NCBI GenBank assembly: GCA_012845835.1
Contig: JABAKD010000026.1
Location: forward strand, 1,572,546 to 1,636,545
Length of the DNA: 64,000 bases
Source of the DNA: Undaria pinnatifida
Taxonomy: Eukaryota > Sar > Phaeophyceae > Laminariales > Alariaceae
Reading direction: 5' to 3'
The notes below the pieces were generated by a model, which was not told the origin of the DNA, ran no database searches, and was given only the letters and a program-made list of their open reading frames with translations. Shown piece by piece: positions 1 to 9,127 of the stretch (positions within the stretch are counted from its first letter, which is position 1; the number at the start of each line of letters is the position of its first letter). The position numbers were made by a program, and so were the translations under genes.

Positions 1-3000
1 TGCAGGCAACGCGTCTGTAATTGATCGCCCTGAGGCACCTTGTCCTCCTGCTCGGAATGCTCTGTCTCGCCAGCTTTCCGGTACGATGTTCGCCATGGCC
101 TCCTCTGAAACCCCATGCACATCGCGCAGGTCCCTGATGCTGTTCCAGATGCGTCGCACGAGGTCAGAATCGGGCAGCTCCCTCCGGACTTTGTTCCCTA
201 TTGCGCCGGATAGATCAGCAAGCACCTCTGGCACCGTCGCCACCAAGCTCCCAACGGATGCTGACATCCTCCGGGCTTCAGCCGACGACAGCCCAAACCC
301 TCCGGCCCCCGTGGACAGGCTCGCCTGCGCCTGTTGATGGGGTTGCAGGGTCAACATGTTTATCGGGCACCCGTCCACGAAGAACGATGATTCTTCTGCT
401 GCCCCCGGGAGATCGAGCAATTTCTCCAACATCCACAAGGCGTTGCCATCTGCTTTTTTGCATGCAGCCAGCGATAGTTCTGGGTCCATCACGCGTTCAA
501 GGTAGGAGGTCCGTTGAACCATGGAGCCGGTGGCAATCAGGTTGGCTGATTGCTTGTCCGGCATGCGCGACAACATCCGCGCAAGTTGCTCCGCTCCCCC
601 GTTTCGGACTATCTCCATTGCGCTCTCCCTCACGTACTCATCTGTGCCGATGGGCACCCCCACCACCTGAACCCCACCACGTTCAGCGATGCTGACGCCA
701 ATGCCTTCAAGAAGGGCGATTTGTTCCGGCGTAGGTACGTGCCCCTTTGGGGGCAGGGCAACCGTTTTGCTCGGGTTGATCGCAATTCCGATGTTGGACA
801 GCTCACGCTGGAGAAAGGGTACCACTTCCACAGTATCGGGTGTGATTTCCATCATTCCGATGCTAATATCATCTAGGTAGGCGAATGCCTCTACACCTCT
901 TGGCTCGAACTCCTCCCGTGTCCGCTTCAGCACCGGCAGGAGCGGCATGCAGAACAACGCTGGCCCCATAGCATCACCTTGTTGTACCCCGCTGGAGCAG
1001 TCGATCTTCCGCCTTTCTCCCGACTCCATCTGAAAAAACACGGGCGCAGACATCTCGCCGTAACATTTTGCCACGAACGGTGTAAGCGCCGGTACGCAAG
1101 TGGCTGCCTCCGCTAGCATAGCAGTCCGCTTCACTGTGTTGAATGCGTTGGAGCAATCGGTGAGGATCAGCCAGTTGTTTGCCTCGTGATGTATTCTTGC
1201 GCGTAGCGCTACCTGTTCCACCCCCCCTCGTACTCCGACTCCAAACTGTCTCGCTTCACGGTTGGCCTCCTCCAGCCGTGGTCGCCACTGCCGCATGGTT
1301 CCGGCCGCAATAAGCCGCCTCCACGTCATCCCCACGCACACGGGGCGGCATTTTTCACCCAGGGCAGTGAGGTTGGATTGCAAGAAGAGCTGCCAGAATT
1401 CAGGCGGGAAGGCGTTTGGATCATCGATAATTCTTCTCCAGAAGGCTTCGATGCCAGCTCCGAATTTTTCGCGCCCAAAACCAGTCCTGATTATTGACTG
1501 TAAGTGCGAGAATCGCAGACCGTCGCTTCCCGCGCCTGATAAGGCGTTGCGAGAATTGATTACCTCGAGGGCCACCTGTGGGTCGAACTCTTCCTCCGGG
1601 CGCCAGTTGGGTACACTCCCTTCCTCCTGGTCGGTGGAACTTGTTGCCACCGCTGCTGCTGCAGCTTCGGAGACGCAGGCCTGGTCCTCCTCCGGGAACT
1701 TTGCTTTTACGCGCTCCCACGTTTCGTCGTTCCCCGGCGCGCGCGGTTCCGCGAGAAGGCTGCGTGCTGCCACAGTCACCCCCCCTCGATGGCGGCATGC
1801 TGATGATGCCCTCTTAAACATATCAGCGTCCGTCTCTTCTCGGGCTTGACCGATTTGCCTCATAGATGTTCGACGGGTGTACTCCATTAACCACGGGAGC
1901 AAGAGGGTGAGGTCACCGCGTTCGGCAGACGCAAACCTCTCACGCCGTTTCATTCGGCCATCCTGCGAGTGTAGTAGAGCTGGGAGGATGTACCACAACT
2001 TGATTGACCTCAGCAGTGATTGCGGTGTCTCCGATTGTGTGGATTGACGGTGCTCTCCCAAGGCGTGATTGAGGAGGCCAAGCACATGGGTGATAAGCTT
2101 GGCGTGGGCAGTAGCCAGCCTCGGCTGCACTTTGACAACAGTGGCGAAGCGTTGTTGGAGGTCCTCAAGGGAGACATCATCGAGCGGTCCCGCAATTCCC
2201 AATGTGTTTTGGTCCCACGGATAGCAGAGGCCATCCCGGCGCTCTTCCTCGCCATCGTCAGGTCTCCCCCCGAGTCCCGCTGCCGTCACGCGTAGTCCAG
2301 GGTCGGCCTGGACTGCTGCTTCTATTGCTTCTCGTCTTCCATGGCGGACTGTGCATCCCCTTGCTCCGCAGAGAAACGACGCCTGCGCCCCGCCTCGTCT
2401 GACCGCATTCACCACGCACCGCGCATGCATTGCATGTTGACGTCCACAGGGCAACCCCACCACTCGGTGTCCCCGAGCAATAGTTGATCTACAGCCCCCA
2501 CAGCTCGTACCGCTGTGGTCGTCTGCAATGAAAGCGCGAAGATGCGTTACGCTCCCTGGTGCTGACCCTCCTCCCTCTCCGTCCCCGCCTTCTCTCTCTC
2601 CACCGCCAACCCTTCCTTCGGCAGGGGCCGAGGGAACCTCGCCGTTTCCATGTCGAGGGATTCGCCCCCGGTTCGTGGTGCCTCCTCTCCCAGTTCTCGT
2701 CGCTCGTGTTCCTCTTCCGGATCCGCGCGGTCGACCTCGTCTGCCTCTTGTGCTTCTCCCACCCTCCACTGCACCAGTGGAAATAGACGCAGTCGCTCTC
2801 GATGTTGCTGGGGTGTCGCTGGGCTGTGATGGGGGCGCGCGCGAGTGTCCCGGCGCCATCGCCTCCCTGTTTTCGGCAGTTCGGGAGTTTCTCGTGGTAA
2901 CAGGTACAGCACCTCCTGGATCCGTCTGCTCCCTCCCCCCCGGGTCACCTTCTAACGCTAGAGTTGCACCATCCGGTGGTGCCACGCCCGCTGCTGAAGG

Positions 3001-3492
3001 GTCGCTCTCCCGTGCCGGGCCCGTTCCTTCAGCCGTGCCCCTCACCGCCGCTGGGGTGGCGCTGGGCTGACTCAGGGGGGGGGGCAAGGGTCCCGCCGCC
3101 GTGACATCCTCTTGTTCGGCCATGAGGGTGTTCTCCACGGTTGCATAAGAAGCGGCGCCTCCTGGCTCCGCCTGCCCCCTTACCCTCCAATCACCTTCTG
3201 ACGCCGGGGCTGCTCCTTCCGGTTGTGTTACTCCCACTGCTAATGAGTCACTCTCCAGCACCGGGTCTGTTCCTTCCGATGTTAGGTCCGCTGCCGTCGG
3301 GGAGGGAGGCAGCTCGTACCCTGCCTCAAACCCGTTTTGGGACCCGACGGTCCACGCTGCCGTCGGGAACGGAGGAAGCGCCTCCCCCTCTTCTAACGCA
3401 TTTCGCACCCCGAGGGTCCACCTCGTTAGGCGGTCCTCCCACGTCGAGTCGAGGCCCGCCAAGAACTCTTGGACATGAGGCAGGATGTAGAT
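1..3492 (-). CDS. LINE polyprotein, partial: RING-like finger plus reverse transcriptase
   Basis: Reading the complement in 60-base blocks, every codon from 3492 down to 1 is open, about 1,164 codons without a stop; the frame leaves the window at both ends of the protein. The first in-frame ATG is at 3123-3121, but the sequence upstream of it also reads like protein, so the N-terminus is probably truncated into the neighbouring (AAT)n tract. Roughly: residues 1-330 are Pro/Gly/Ala-rich with Arg-rich patches; residues 330-380 form a C-x2-C ... C-x3-H-x2-H-x2-C ... C-x4-C RING-H2-like finger (2502-2353); the reverse transcriptase follows, with LTDCSNAFN (about 1165-1140), GVQQGDAMGPALF (990-952) and the catalytic AYLDDI (882-865). 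The C-terminal end matches the start of the truncated copy at 7441. The domain order is that of a non-LTR element; the clade is not determined. Confidence 0.85.
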   Translation of the reverse strand, partial: MYILPHVQEFLAGLDSTWEDRLTRWTLGVRNALEEGEALPPFPTAAWTVGSQNGFEAGYELPPSPTAADLTSEGTDPVLESDSLAVGVTQPEGAAPASEGDWRVRGQAEPGGAASYATVENTLMAEQEDVTAAGPLPPPLSQPSATPAAVRGTAEGTGPARESDPSAAGVAPPDGATLALEGDPGGREQTDPGGAVPVTTRNSRTAENREAMAPGHSRAPPSQPSDTPATSRATASISTGAVEGGRSTRGRRGRPRGSGRGTRATRTGRGGTTNRGRIPRHGNGEVPSAPAEGRVGGGEREGGDGEGGGSAPGSVTHLRAFIADDHSGTSCGGCRSTIARGHRVVGLPCGRQHAMHARCVVNAVRRGGAQASFLCGARGCTVRHGRREAIEAAVQADPGLRVTAAGLGGRPDDGEEERRDGLCYPWDQNTLGIAGPLDDVSLEDLQQRFATVVKVQPRLATAHAKLITHVLGLLNHALGEHRQSTQSETPQSLLRSIKLWYILPALLHSQDGRMKRRERFASAERGDLTLLLPWLMEYTRRTSMRQIGQAREETDADMFKRASSACRHRGGVTVAARSLLAEPRAPGNDETWERVKAKFPEEDQACVSEAAAAAVATSSTDQEEGSVPNWRPEEEFDPQVALEVINSRNALSGAGSDGLRFSHLQSIIRTGFGREKFGAGIEAFWRRIIDDPNAFPPEFWQLFLQSNLTALGEKCRPVCVGMTWRRLIAAGTMRQWRPRLEEANREARQFGVGVRGGVEQVALRARIHHEANNWLILTDCSNAFNTVKRTAMLAEAATCVPALTPFVAKCYGEMSAPVFFQMESGERRKIDCSSGVQQGDAMGPALFCMPLLPVLKRTREEFEPRGVEAFAYLDDISIGMMEITPDTVEVVPFLQRELSNIGIAINPSKTVALPPKGHVPTPEQIALLEGIGVSIAERGGVQVVGVPIGTDEYVRESAMEIVRNGGAEQLARMLSRMPDKQSANLIATGSMVQRTSYLERVMDPELSLAACKKADGNALWMLEKLLDLPGAAEESSFFVDGCPINMLTLQPHQQAQASLSTGAGGFGLSSAEARRMSASVGSLVATVPEVLADLSGAIGNKVRRELPDSDLVRRIWNSIRDLRDVHGVSEEAMANIVPESWRDRAFRAGGQGASGRSITDALPA
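1..3492 (-). mobile_element. Non-LTR retrotransposon copy A, 5'-truncated into (AAT)n, 3' end off window
   Basis: The element occupies the window start on the minus strand. Its 5' boundary is where coding sequence gives way to pure (AAT)n at 3493. Bases 1-177 align with 7264-7441 of copy B at roughly 93% by eye, which identifies the family. The 3' half (CCHC finger, endonuclease, 3' UTR and tail) must lie beyond the window. Lack of stops over 3.5 kb suggests a recent insertion or purifying selection. Confidence 0.8.
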
Positions 3493-3493
3493 C

Positions 3494-3537
<44 letters not shown>

Positions 3538-3664
3538 GTTATTATTATTGTTATTATTATTGATATTATTATCATTATTGTTGTTGTTATTATTGTTGTT
3601 ATTATCGTTATTATTATTGTTATTATTATTGATATTATTATTATTATTGTTGTTGTTATTATTG
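3493..3664. repeat. (ATT)n microsatellite with GTT and GATATT interruptions
   Basis: A pure ATT run at about 3493-3536 is followed by interrupted units with two near-copies of an imperfect block containing GATATTATTATCATT-like variants. It separates the 5' end of LINE copy A from the tail side of the SINE-like element, so it may be both target and tail. Confidence 0.9.
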
Positions 3665-3842
3665 TTTTTTTTTGTTTGTTTGTTTTTTATCCTCCGACGG
3701 ATGGGGAAAAATAAAGCTTTAGCTCACCACACTTCCACGTCTTTTCATACGCGTCGTGTGTCGATTTAACTCAGCTGCTTTCGCAGCCCAACGCTAGCTG
3801 GAGCACCCTTCGGGTCCCATTGTAGGTATAGCGTAAGCTGTC
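3665..3842 (-). mobile_element. SINE-like retroposon, copy 1
   Basis: About 175 bp that recurs at 54653-54808 in the same orientation. On the minus strand it begins CAGCTTACGCTATACC and ends GTCGGAGGAT followed by an A-rich tail (A6 CAAA CAAA CA9), which then grades into (AAT)n. Neither a convincing pol III A box nor B box is visible, so the parental RNA is unknown. Homology between the two copies stops just after the plus-strand bases gtaagctgt. Confidence 0.6.
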
Positions 3843-3872
3843 CCTATCAGGGGTCTTCGTTACAAACCCTGT

Positions 3873-4001
3873 TATTATTATTGTTATTATTATCATCATC
3901 ATTATTATTATTATCATCATTGTTGTTCTTATTATCATTATTATTATTATTATGATTATTAGTATGATTATTATTATTATTATTATCATTATTATTATTA
4001 T
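3873..4001. repeat. Imperfect ATT/ATC microsatellite
   Basis: Degenerate TTA/ATC repeats with several ATC and GTT variants, older-looking than the pure arrays nearby. Bases 4002-5250 hold no recognisable gene: only fragments of a repeated ctcctgtacggacgc motif near 4510, 4760 and 4975 and CTG-rich sequence. Confidence 0.8.
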
Positions 4002-4836
4002 TACAAGATCTCCCTTCGGAGTGGGCTCATGAGAGCACAGCGGATGGGGGTGATGCAAGACGAAAGCAAACAGTGATATAGATTTGAAATGCCTCTTTTC
4101 CCGCAACAACCCGCTGCCGAAACACAGCGCGAACCACTTCCTGTACGAACGCATACGGATGTTCAGCCCGTGTCAACACTGCTGAGCGGCGCACCCAGCC
4201 CCTAAGTAGTATGACGATATTATGTTAAACTAAAAAAAAAAATATAATTGAAAAACAGTTTTCAGTCATGGATCGCTATCATTATTATTGTGCGCGTTCG
4301 AAGGTGACAGAGTGCAGTAGTGAAGGGAATTGGCGTGGAAAAGAACAGCAGTGAGAATGTTTGGCTGGTGAGGGTCAGCCGGCGGTGGGTAATTTGTTCC
4401 AGCGACCCGGACTTCTATGGTCACCCCGTATAGTATCTCGGGGGCCGCTACCCCTGCAAAACACACCACCAACAGTTCCGGCCCCAGATTTTGCATACAG
4501 AACCGGGTGCTCCTGTACGGACGCTCGTGTCAACACAGCTGCGCATAGCTGTGCCTTACAGCTGTGCCTTACAGCAGTGCTCGTAGCTGGCATATGACGA
4601 TTTTCTGTTGAACTATGACTTTTTTTTGTTCAACTGCTTCTGTCGTTGTGGCATATGTATGCGATTTTTTGTTGTTGACGGTGCAGCTCCCATGCAAGAC
4701 ACAGCAATAGCAACCCCGGCCCCACTCCCGCGGCCCCAGATATACAGAAGAACCGGCTGCTCCTGTACGGACGCCTGTTACAGCAGCTGTGCCTGCTCTC
4801 AGTGCAGTGAGCTCAAAACATGTTATTGTTCTAAAT

Positions 4837-4972
4837 TACTGCTGCTGCAACTGCCGACAGCTGCTGCTGACGTAGCACAGCAACAGCAGTGCTGAACTGG
4901 TGAATACTGCTGCTGCAACTGCCGACAGCTGCTGCTGACGTAGCACAGCAACAGCAGTGCTGAACTGGTGGC
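4837..4972. repeat. Tandem duplication, 68-bp period
   Basis: Two adjacent copies of a CTG/CAG-rich block (4837-4904 and 4905-4972) are identical over about 65 bases, starting tactgctgctgcaactgcc and ending gctgaactggtg. The near-identity indicates a recent duplication in otherwise non-coding sequence. Confidence 0.9.
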
Positions 4973-5253
4973 CCTGTACAGACGCCCGTGTCAACATAGC
5001 TGTGCAGGTCTGCTCCTCTCAGCAGTGTGTAGGCCTGTGCCTCTCGGCAGTGTGCTTAGCTCTAGCTAGGGGCATTTTTTGTTCAACTATACCCTGCTGG
5101 AGTTGCTGTAAACGTGTTCAACCAAAAGAGGCGGCTGCTGTTTTTCTGACGTGTTTTTGGACTGTTGAGCCAACAGCCCGCCAACAGCCCGCCGACAGCC
5201 CACGGAAGCGGAAAAAAAAATGACAGTCCTGCGCCAGATTTTGTATATAGACA

Positions 5254-6032
<779 letters not shown>

Positions 6033-7441
6033 CGCCCTCCGACAATGTAGCGTAGATGCCTTTCCGATATAATAAATCGAATATCTTTCCTTAAAGCAGC
6101 AGTAGCACCTAATATGAAGTCGAATGATCGCACCACAATGCAGTGGTATCTTCCGCCAACAATTCGTCCATTTCCTCTCCCACATCTTCTCCTTTTATCT
6201 ACTATTTTCTTTCCCTATATATACCTGATATGTTATAGCTGAGAGTCTACCTTAATCCTCATCAACATTGCCACCCCAGGCCAGTGGCCTTAGTCCTCCC
6301 GATTCTTCCTCCCTTCCCCTCGCGGCCTGACGATCCCTCAGAAATAGTCTATATCGATGAACTCTGCGCGAAATCGCAACCTGAATGGTCACAGAAATGA
6401 TTTGGAATAGTCGCTCCTTGCACACGCCTTTCCGCGCTAGGGACGATGCGTCCGTCCCTCCAACGATGCTTGCCGCTATCTGATCTATCAGGTCGCTGCC
6501 TTCTTTACCGAGGCGCCCAAAGCTTTCCACCGCGAGGGTGGCGAGTTTGTAGCTGCGTTCGTCGAAGGACACCTGTCCCGGACGAGCGTAGTGGTTGCGC
6601 TTGCGCGCCTCGGAAGTGGAAGCCGCTGATCCGTTTCGATCCGCGCTTCCTACCCGCATGTGGACCCCTGCTTGTGGGTCCGCACACGTCACGTCGAGGA
6701 GTATCGACTTGTCGCGATACTCCGGTGCCGTAGCATCTTTTAGTCCACCTGCCTCAATCACGATGTCCATTCGCAAATCCCTGTCTGCGTGGAACGGGGC
6801 TCCGCTTTCCACCTGGTGGCGGACGGACATGCTCTTAAGGGTGCGGGAGAGCGCGTGCACGAGGGGTTGGTGCTGGTTCACTTGCGCGCCCGCTCGGTGA
6901 CACAATCGCGCATGCCGCGAATTAACCTTCGCTTCACCGCAGCATGGGCATCTCGCCGCGAGGAATTCCTCTATCCCTAGAATCTCTTCCCCGCAGTCAC
7001 GAACTCTGATGCAGGGACGGTTCTAGCTGAGTCTACAGGTCTCGCCCTTAGGAAGGCGGTAGCCCCTGATCCCGATTGACTCCGTTGCCGGGCCCTGGCC
7101 AAGTCTCGTGTCTCCTTCTCGCCTTGACATTCGCTTGTGTCTCGCTGGGGCCTCGTCTCGGGGAGCTGGTCCAGCGAAGAGACGTACCTCTCATAACGTA
7201 CTCGGTTTACCGGTTTACCCAGTCTATGCTGCGCTTTGCTGGAGCTGATAGTTTCGGCGTCGTGTGCAGGCAACACGTCTGCAATTGATTGCCCTGAGGC
7301 ATCTTGTTCTCCTGCTCTAAATGCTCTGTCTCGCCAGCTTTCCGGCACGATGTTCGCCATGGCCTCCTCTGAAACCCCATGCACATCGCGCAGGTCCCTG
7401 ATGCTGTTCCAGATGCGCCGCACGCGGTCAGAATCGGGCAT
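6033..7441 (-). mobile_element. LINE copy B, 5'-truncated, with 3' UTR and (AAT)n tail
   Basis: On the minus strand the copy starts abruptly at 7441, inside the homologue of the copy A frame, and ends at 6033, where the (AAT)n tail starts. The 3' UTR is about 219 bp (6251-6033); its last 128 bp recur at 16462-16591. A 5' truncation plus a simple-repeat tail is the hallmark of target-primed reverse transcription. Confidence 0.8.
6252..7441 (-). pseudogene. LINE C-terminal region: CCHC finger and restriction-like endonuclease, frameshifted
   Basis: The first frame (7441-6977) continues the reverse transcriptase C-terminal region of copy A and stops at a TAG near 6977. The second frame is open across this point and continues to a TAA at 6252-6254, so a single frameshift near 6980 breaks the protein. 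Just after the shift is a finger, CPCCGE...HARLCHR (about 6952-6900). It is followed by an endonuclease-like series: DLRMDIVIEAGG, then KSILLDVTCADP about 15 residues later, then RSYKLATLAVESFGRLG. The Asp ... Asp-Val-Thr ... Lys/Tyr pattern after a CCHC finger is what R2/R4-type elements show in their restriction-like endonuclease; here the usual Pro-Asp is Met-Asp. The assignment is by motif only. Confidence 0.7.
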
Positions 7442-7472
7442 TAATTATCACAGTATTATTATTATTGTTGCT

Positions 7473-7905
7473 AAGGGTTTGTACTCAAGAACACCGCAGG
7501 GAGGTGCGAATCTCCAACGCTGTGCGTACACGCGTTCCTCTAAGGCAACGGCCGCAGAATGTGGGCGGTGTTGACGATCACCGGACGAGTAGACGTGCTC
7601 GGTAGAGAGACAGAAGAATCTCAGGTAGAGATGGGGACAGTAGGAAGTGTGAGAGGTGTGCGAGGGTGCACCCTCGCACTCCTCTCGGACGAAAATAAGG
7701 GGCAACGAGCTGAGGAAGCGTCTGGGAAGACGTCTTGAGGTTCCTCGGGATGTTGTACCCTTCCTTGTGGCTCGGAGTGTGAGTGAGAACGACATCGCTC
7801 CGAGAGACGATCTTTCTAGGAGAACGTGCGGAACGTTCCTGAAGGTTCTAGAATTTGTGTTCAGACGCAAGTAGGCAGGTTGGGTTCAGAGCATTGTGAC
7901 CCACA
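7473..7905 (-). repeat. 3' LTR of the gypsy element
   Basis: 433 bp. On the minus strand it begins TGTGGGTCAC and ends ACAAACCCTT, so the start is canonical TG but the end is not CA. The exact ends are set by the TSD and could shift by a base or two. Short open frames inside it recur identically in the other LTR and are not genes. Confidence 0.92.
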
Positions 7906-7922
7906 TTACCCCCCAGTTTTGA
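7906..7922 (-). promoter_or_regulatory. Polypurine tract next to the 3' LTR
   Basis: On the minus strand AAAACTGGGGGGTAA immediately precedes the LTR start TGTGGG. The position and purine run fit a plus-strand primer site; the intervening T and TAA make it imperfect. Confidence 0.55.
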
Positions 7923-9127
7923 TGGTGTTAGAGCGCTCACTCCATCAAAATTACAGAGCAATGGGAACACAGGCTCTGGTAATCCAACCTTCCGAAGACG
8001 CTATTTCGAAGAGTCTCCTCAAAATCTTCGAAAGTATGAACGACGTAGTACCGAAAAGGTTCCGGAAATACTTGTAGTAAACCAGAGTATTGTTCAGGAT
8101 CGAATAACGGAGGAGTAATGACAATTGTGCTTAGCCAAACACAGCATTGCTGCGGCCTGCAGGGCAAGTGGCTAGCACGGAAAATATACGCAAAGCGTAT
8201 TGAAAGCGTCGCGCGAAAGACGTTTTGACGTATCCTGAGTGTGCTATGCAACATTGACGCATCATGGCCAGATAAAAATTGATGCGATCGGAAGCACTGA
8301 CGAACGAAAATTCATGGCGAAAAGCAAAGCAGCCATATGAGTAGGCCGATGCTAAGTGACGGCATGTATGTAGCCAGAAGTCAGACGGAAGTTTGTTGCC
8401 TTTCTGGAGGTTGAAATGAAACTAAACCTCGCAGAAAAAATGCACCCTGCAACAAACATGCGTCTCATATCCAATCACCCGGGCTTTTAAAAGCATTCCG
8501 GTGGAAAAAGACTGGGCGTGGATGCCCGTGGAGCCAGTAGACAAGAAATGGTGTTTGCTCGTTTATTATGAATTTCCTCTCGACTAGCTCGGATCTTGTC
8601 CGACCCCCCTGTGGCTGAAAGCCACTCCGGAAAAAAAAAACGAGTAGTCAATTAATCATCTGGTTCTCGTGGAGACTAAGTGCCAACAGGCGACGTAAAC
8701 GATGCAACACAAAGGCGACTAATAGGCTATTCCACTCGGATTTCTGGCAAGCAAAGCTCCATATTGCTTAAGAGTACACAAATTGATACCGGTTCCAAAG
8801 GTCGTGCGAGGACACAAGGGCGCGTAACGACGCGGGGAGTCAACTGGCGTACGACAGACGCTATTGTACCTCACTAAGAAGTCAATAGAAAAAAAACATA
8901 CATGATCAGTGGTCATGCTTCGAAAACAAGATAACCACAGGCACGCGTGCGCGGTACTTCGCACGGAGGACAAAGGACAAAAAAAAAAATCAAAGGAAGC
9001 CATGAAGGGCTGCCGGCTACAGGAAATACTAAAACACGTGGGCGCCGGGCATCGGTTGTTGCAAAACCGACGCGATCAAATCACAAAGGAAAAAAAACAT
9101 ATATATGACAACGCGCGTATACATGCC
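7923..9127 (-). other. About 1.2 kb non-coding 3' region of the gypsy element
   Basis: Between the integrase stop (9128) and the polypurine tract there is no long open frame and no recognisable env or other domain. Small frames exist at 8719-9003 and 7937-8254 (minus) but have no motif I recognise. A spacer this long is unusual for a compact element. Confidence 0.6.

Noticed and set aside
7656-7874. 72-residue frame found identically at 15654-15872
   Set aside because: It lies inside both LTRs; duplication reflects the LTRs, not a gene family.
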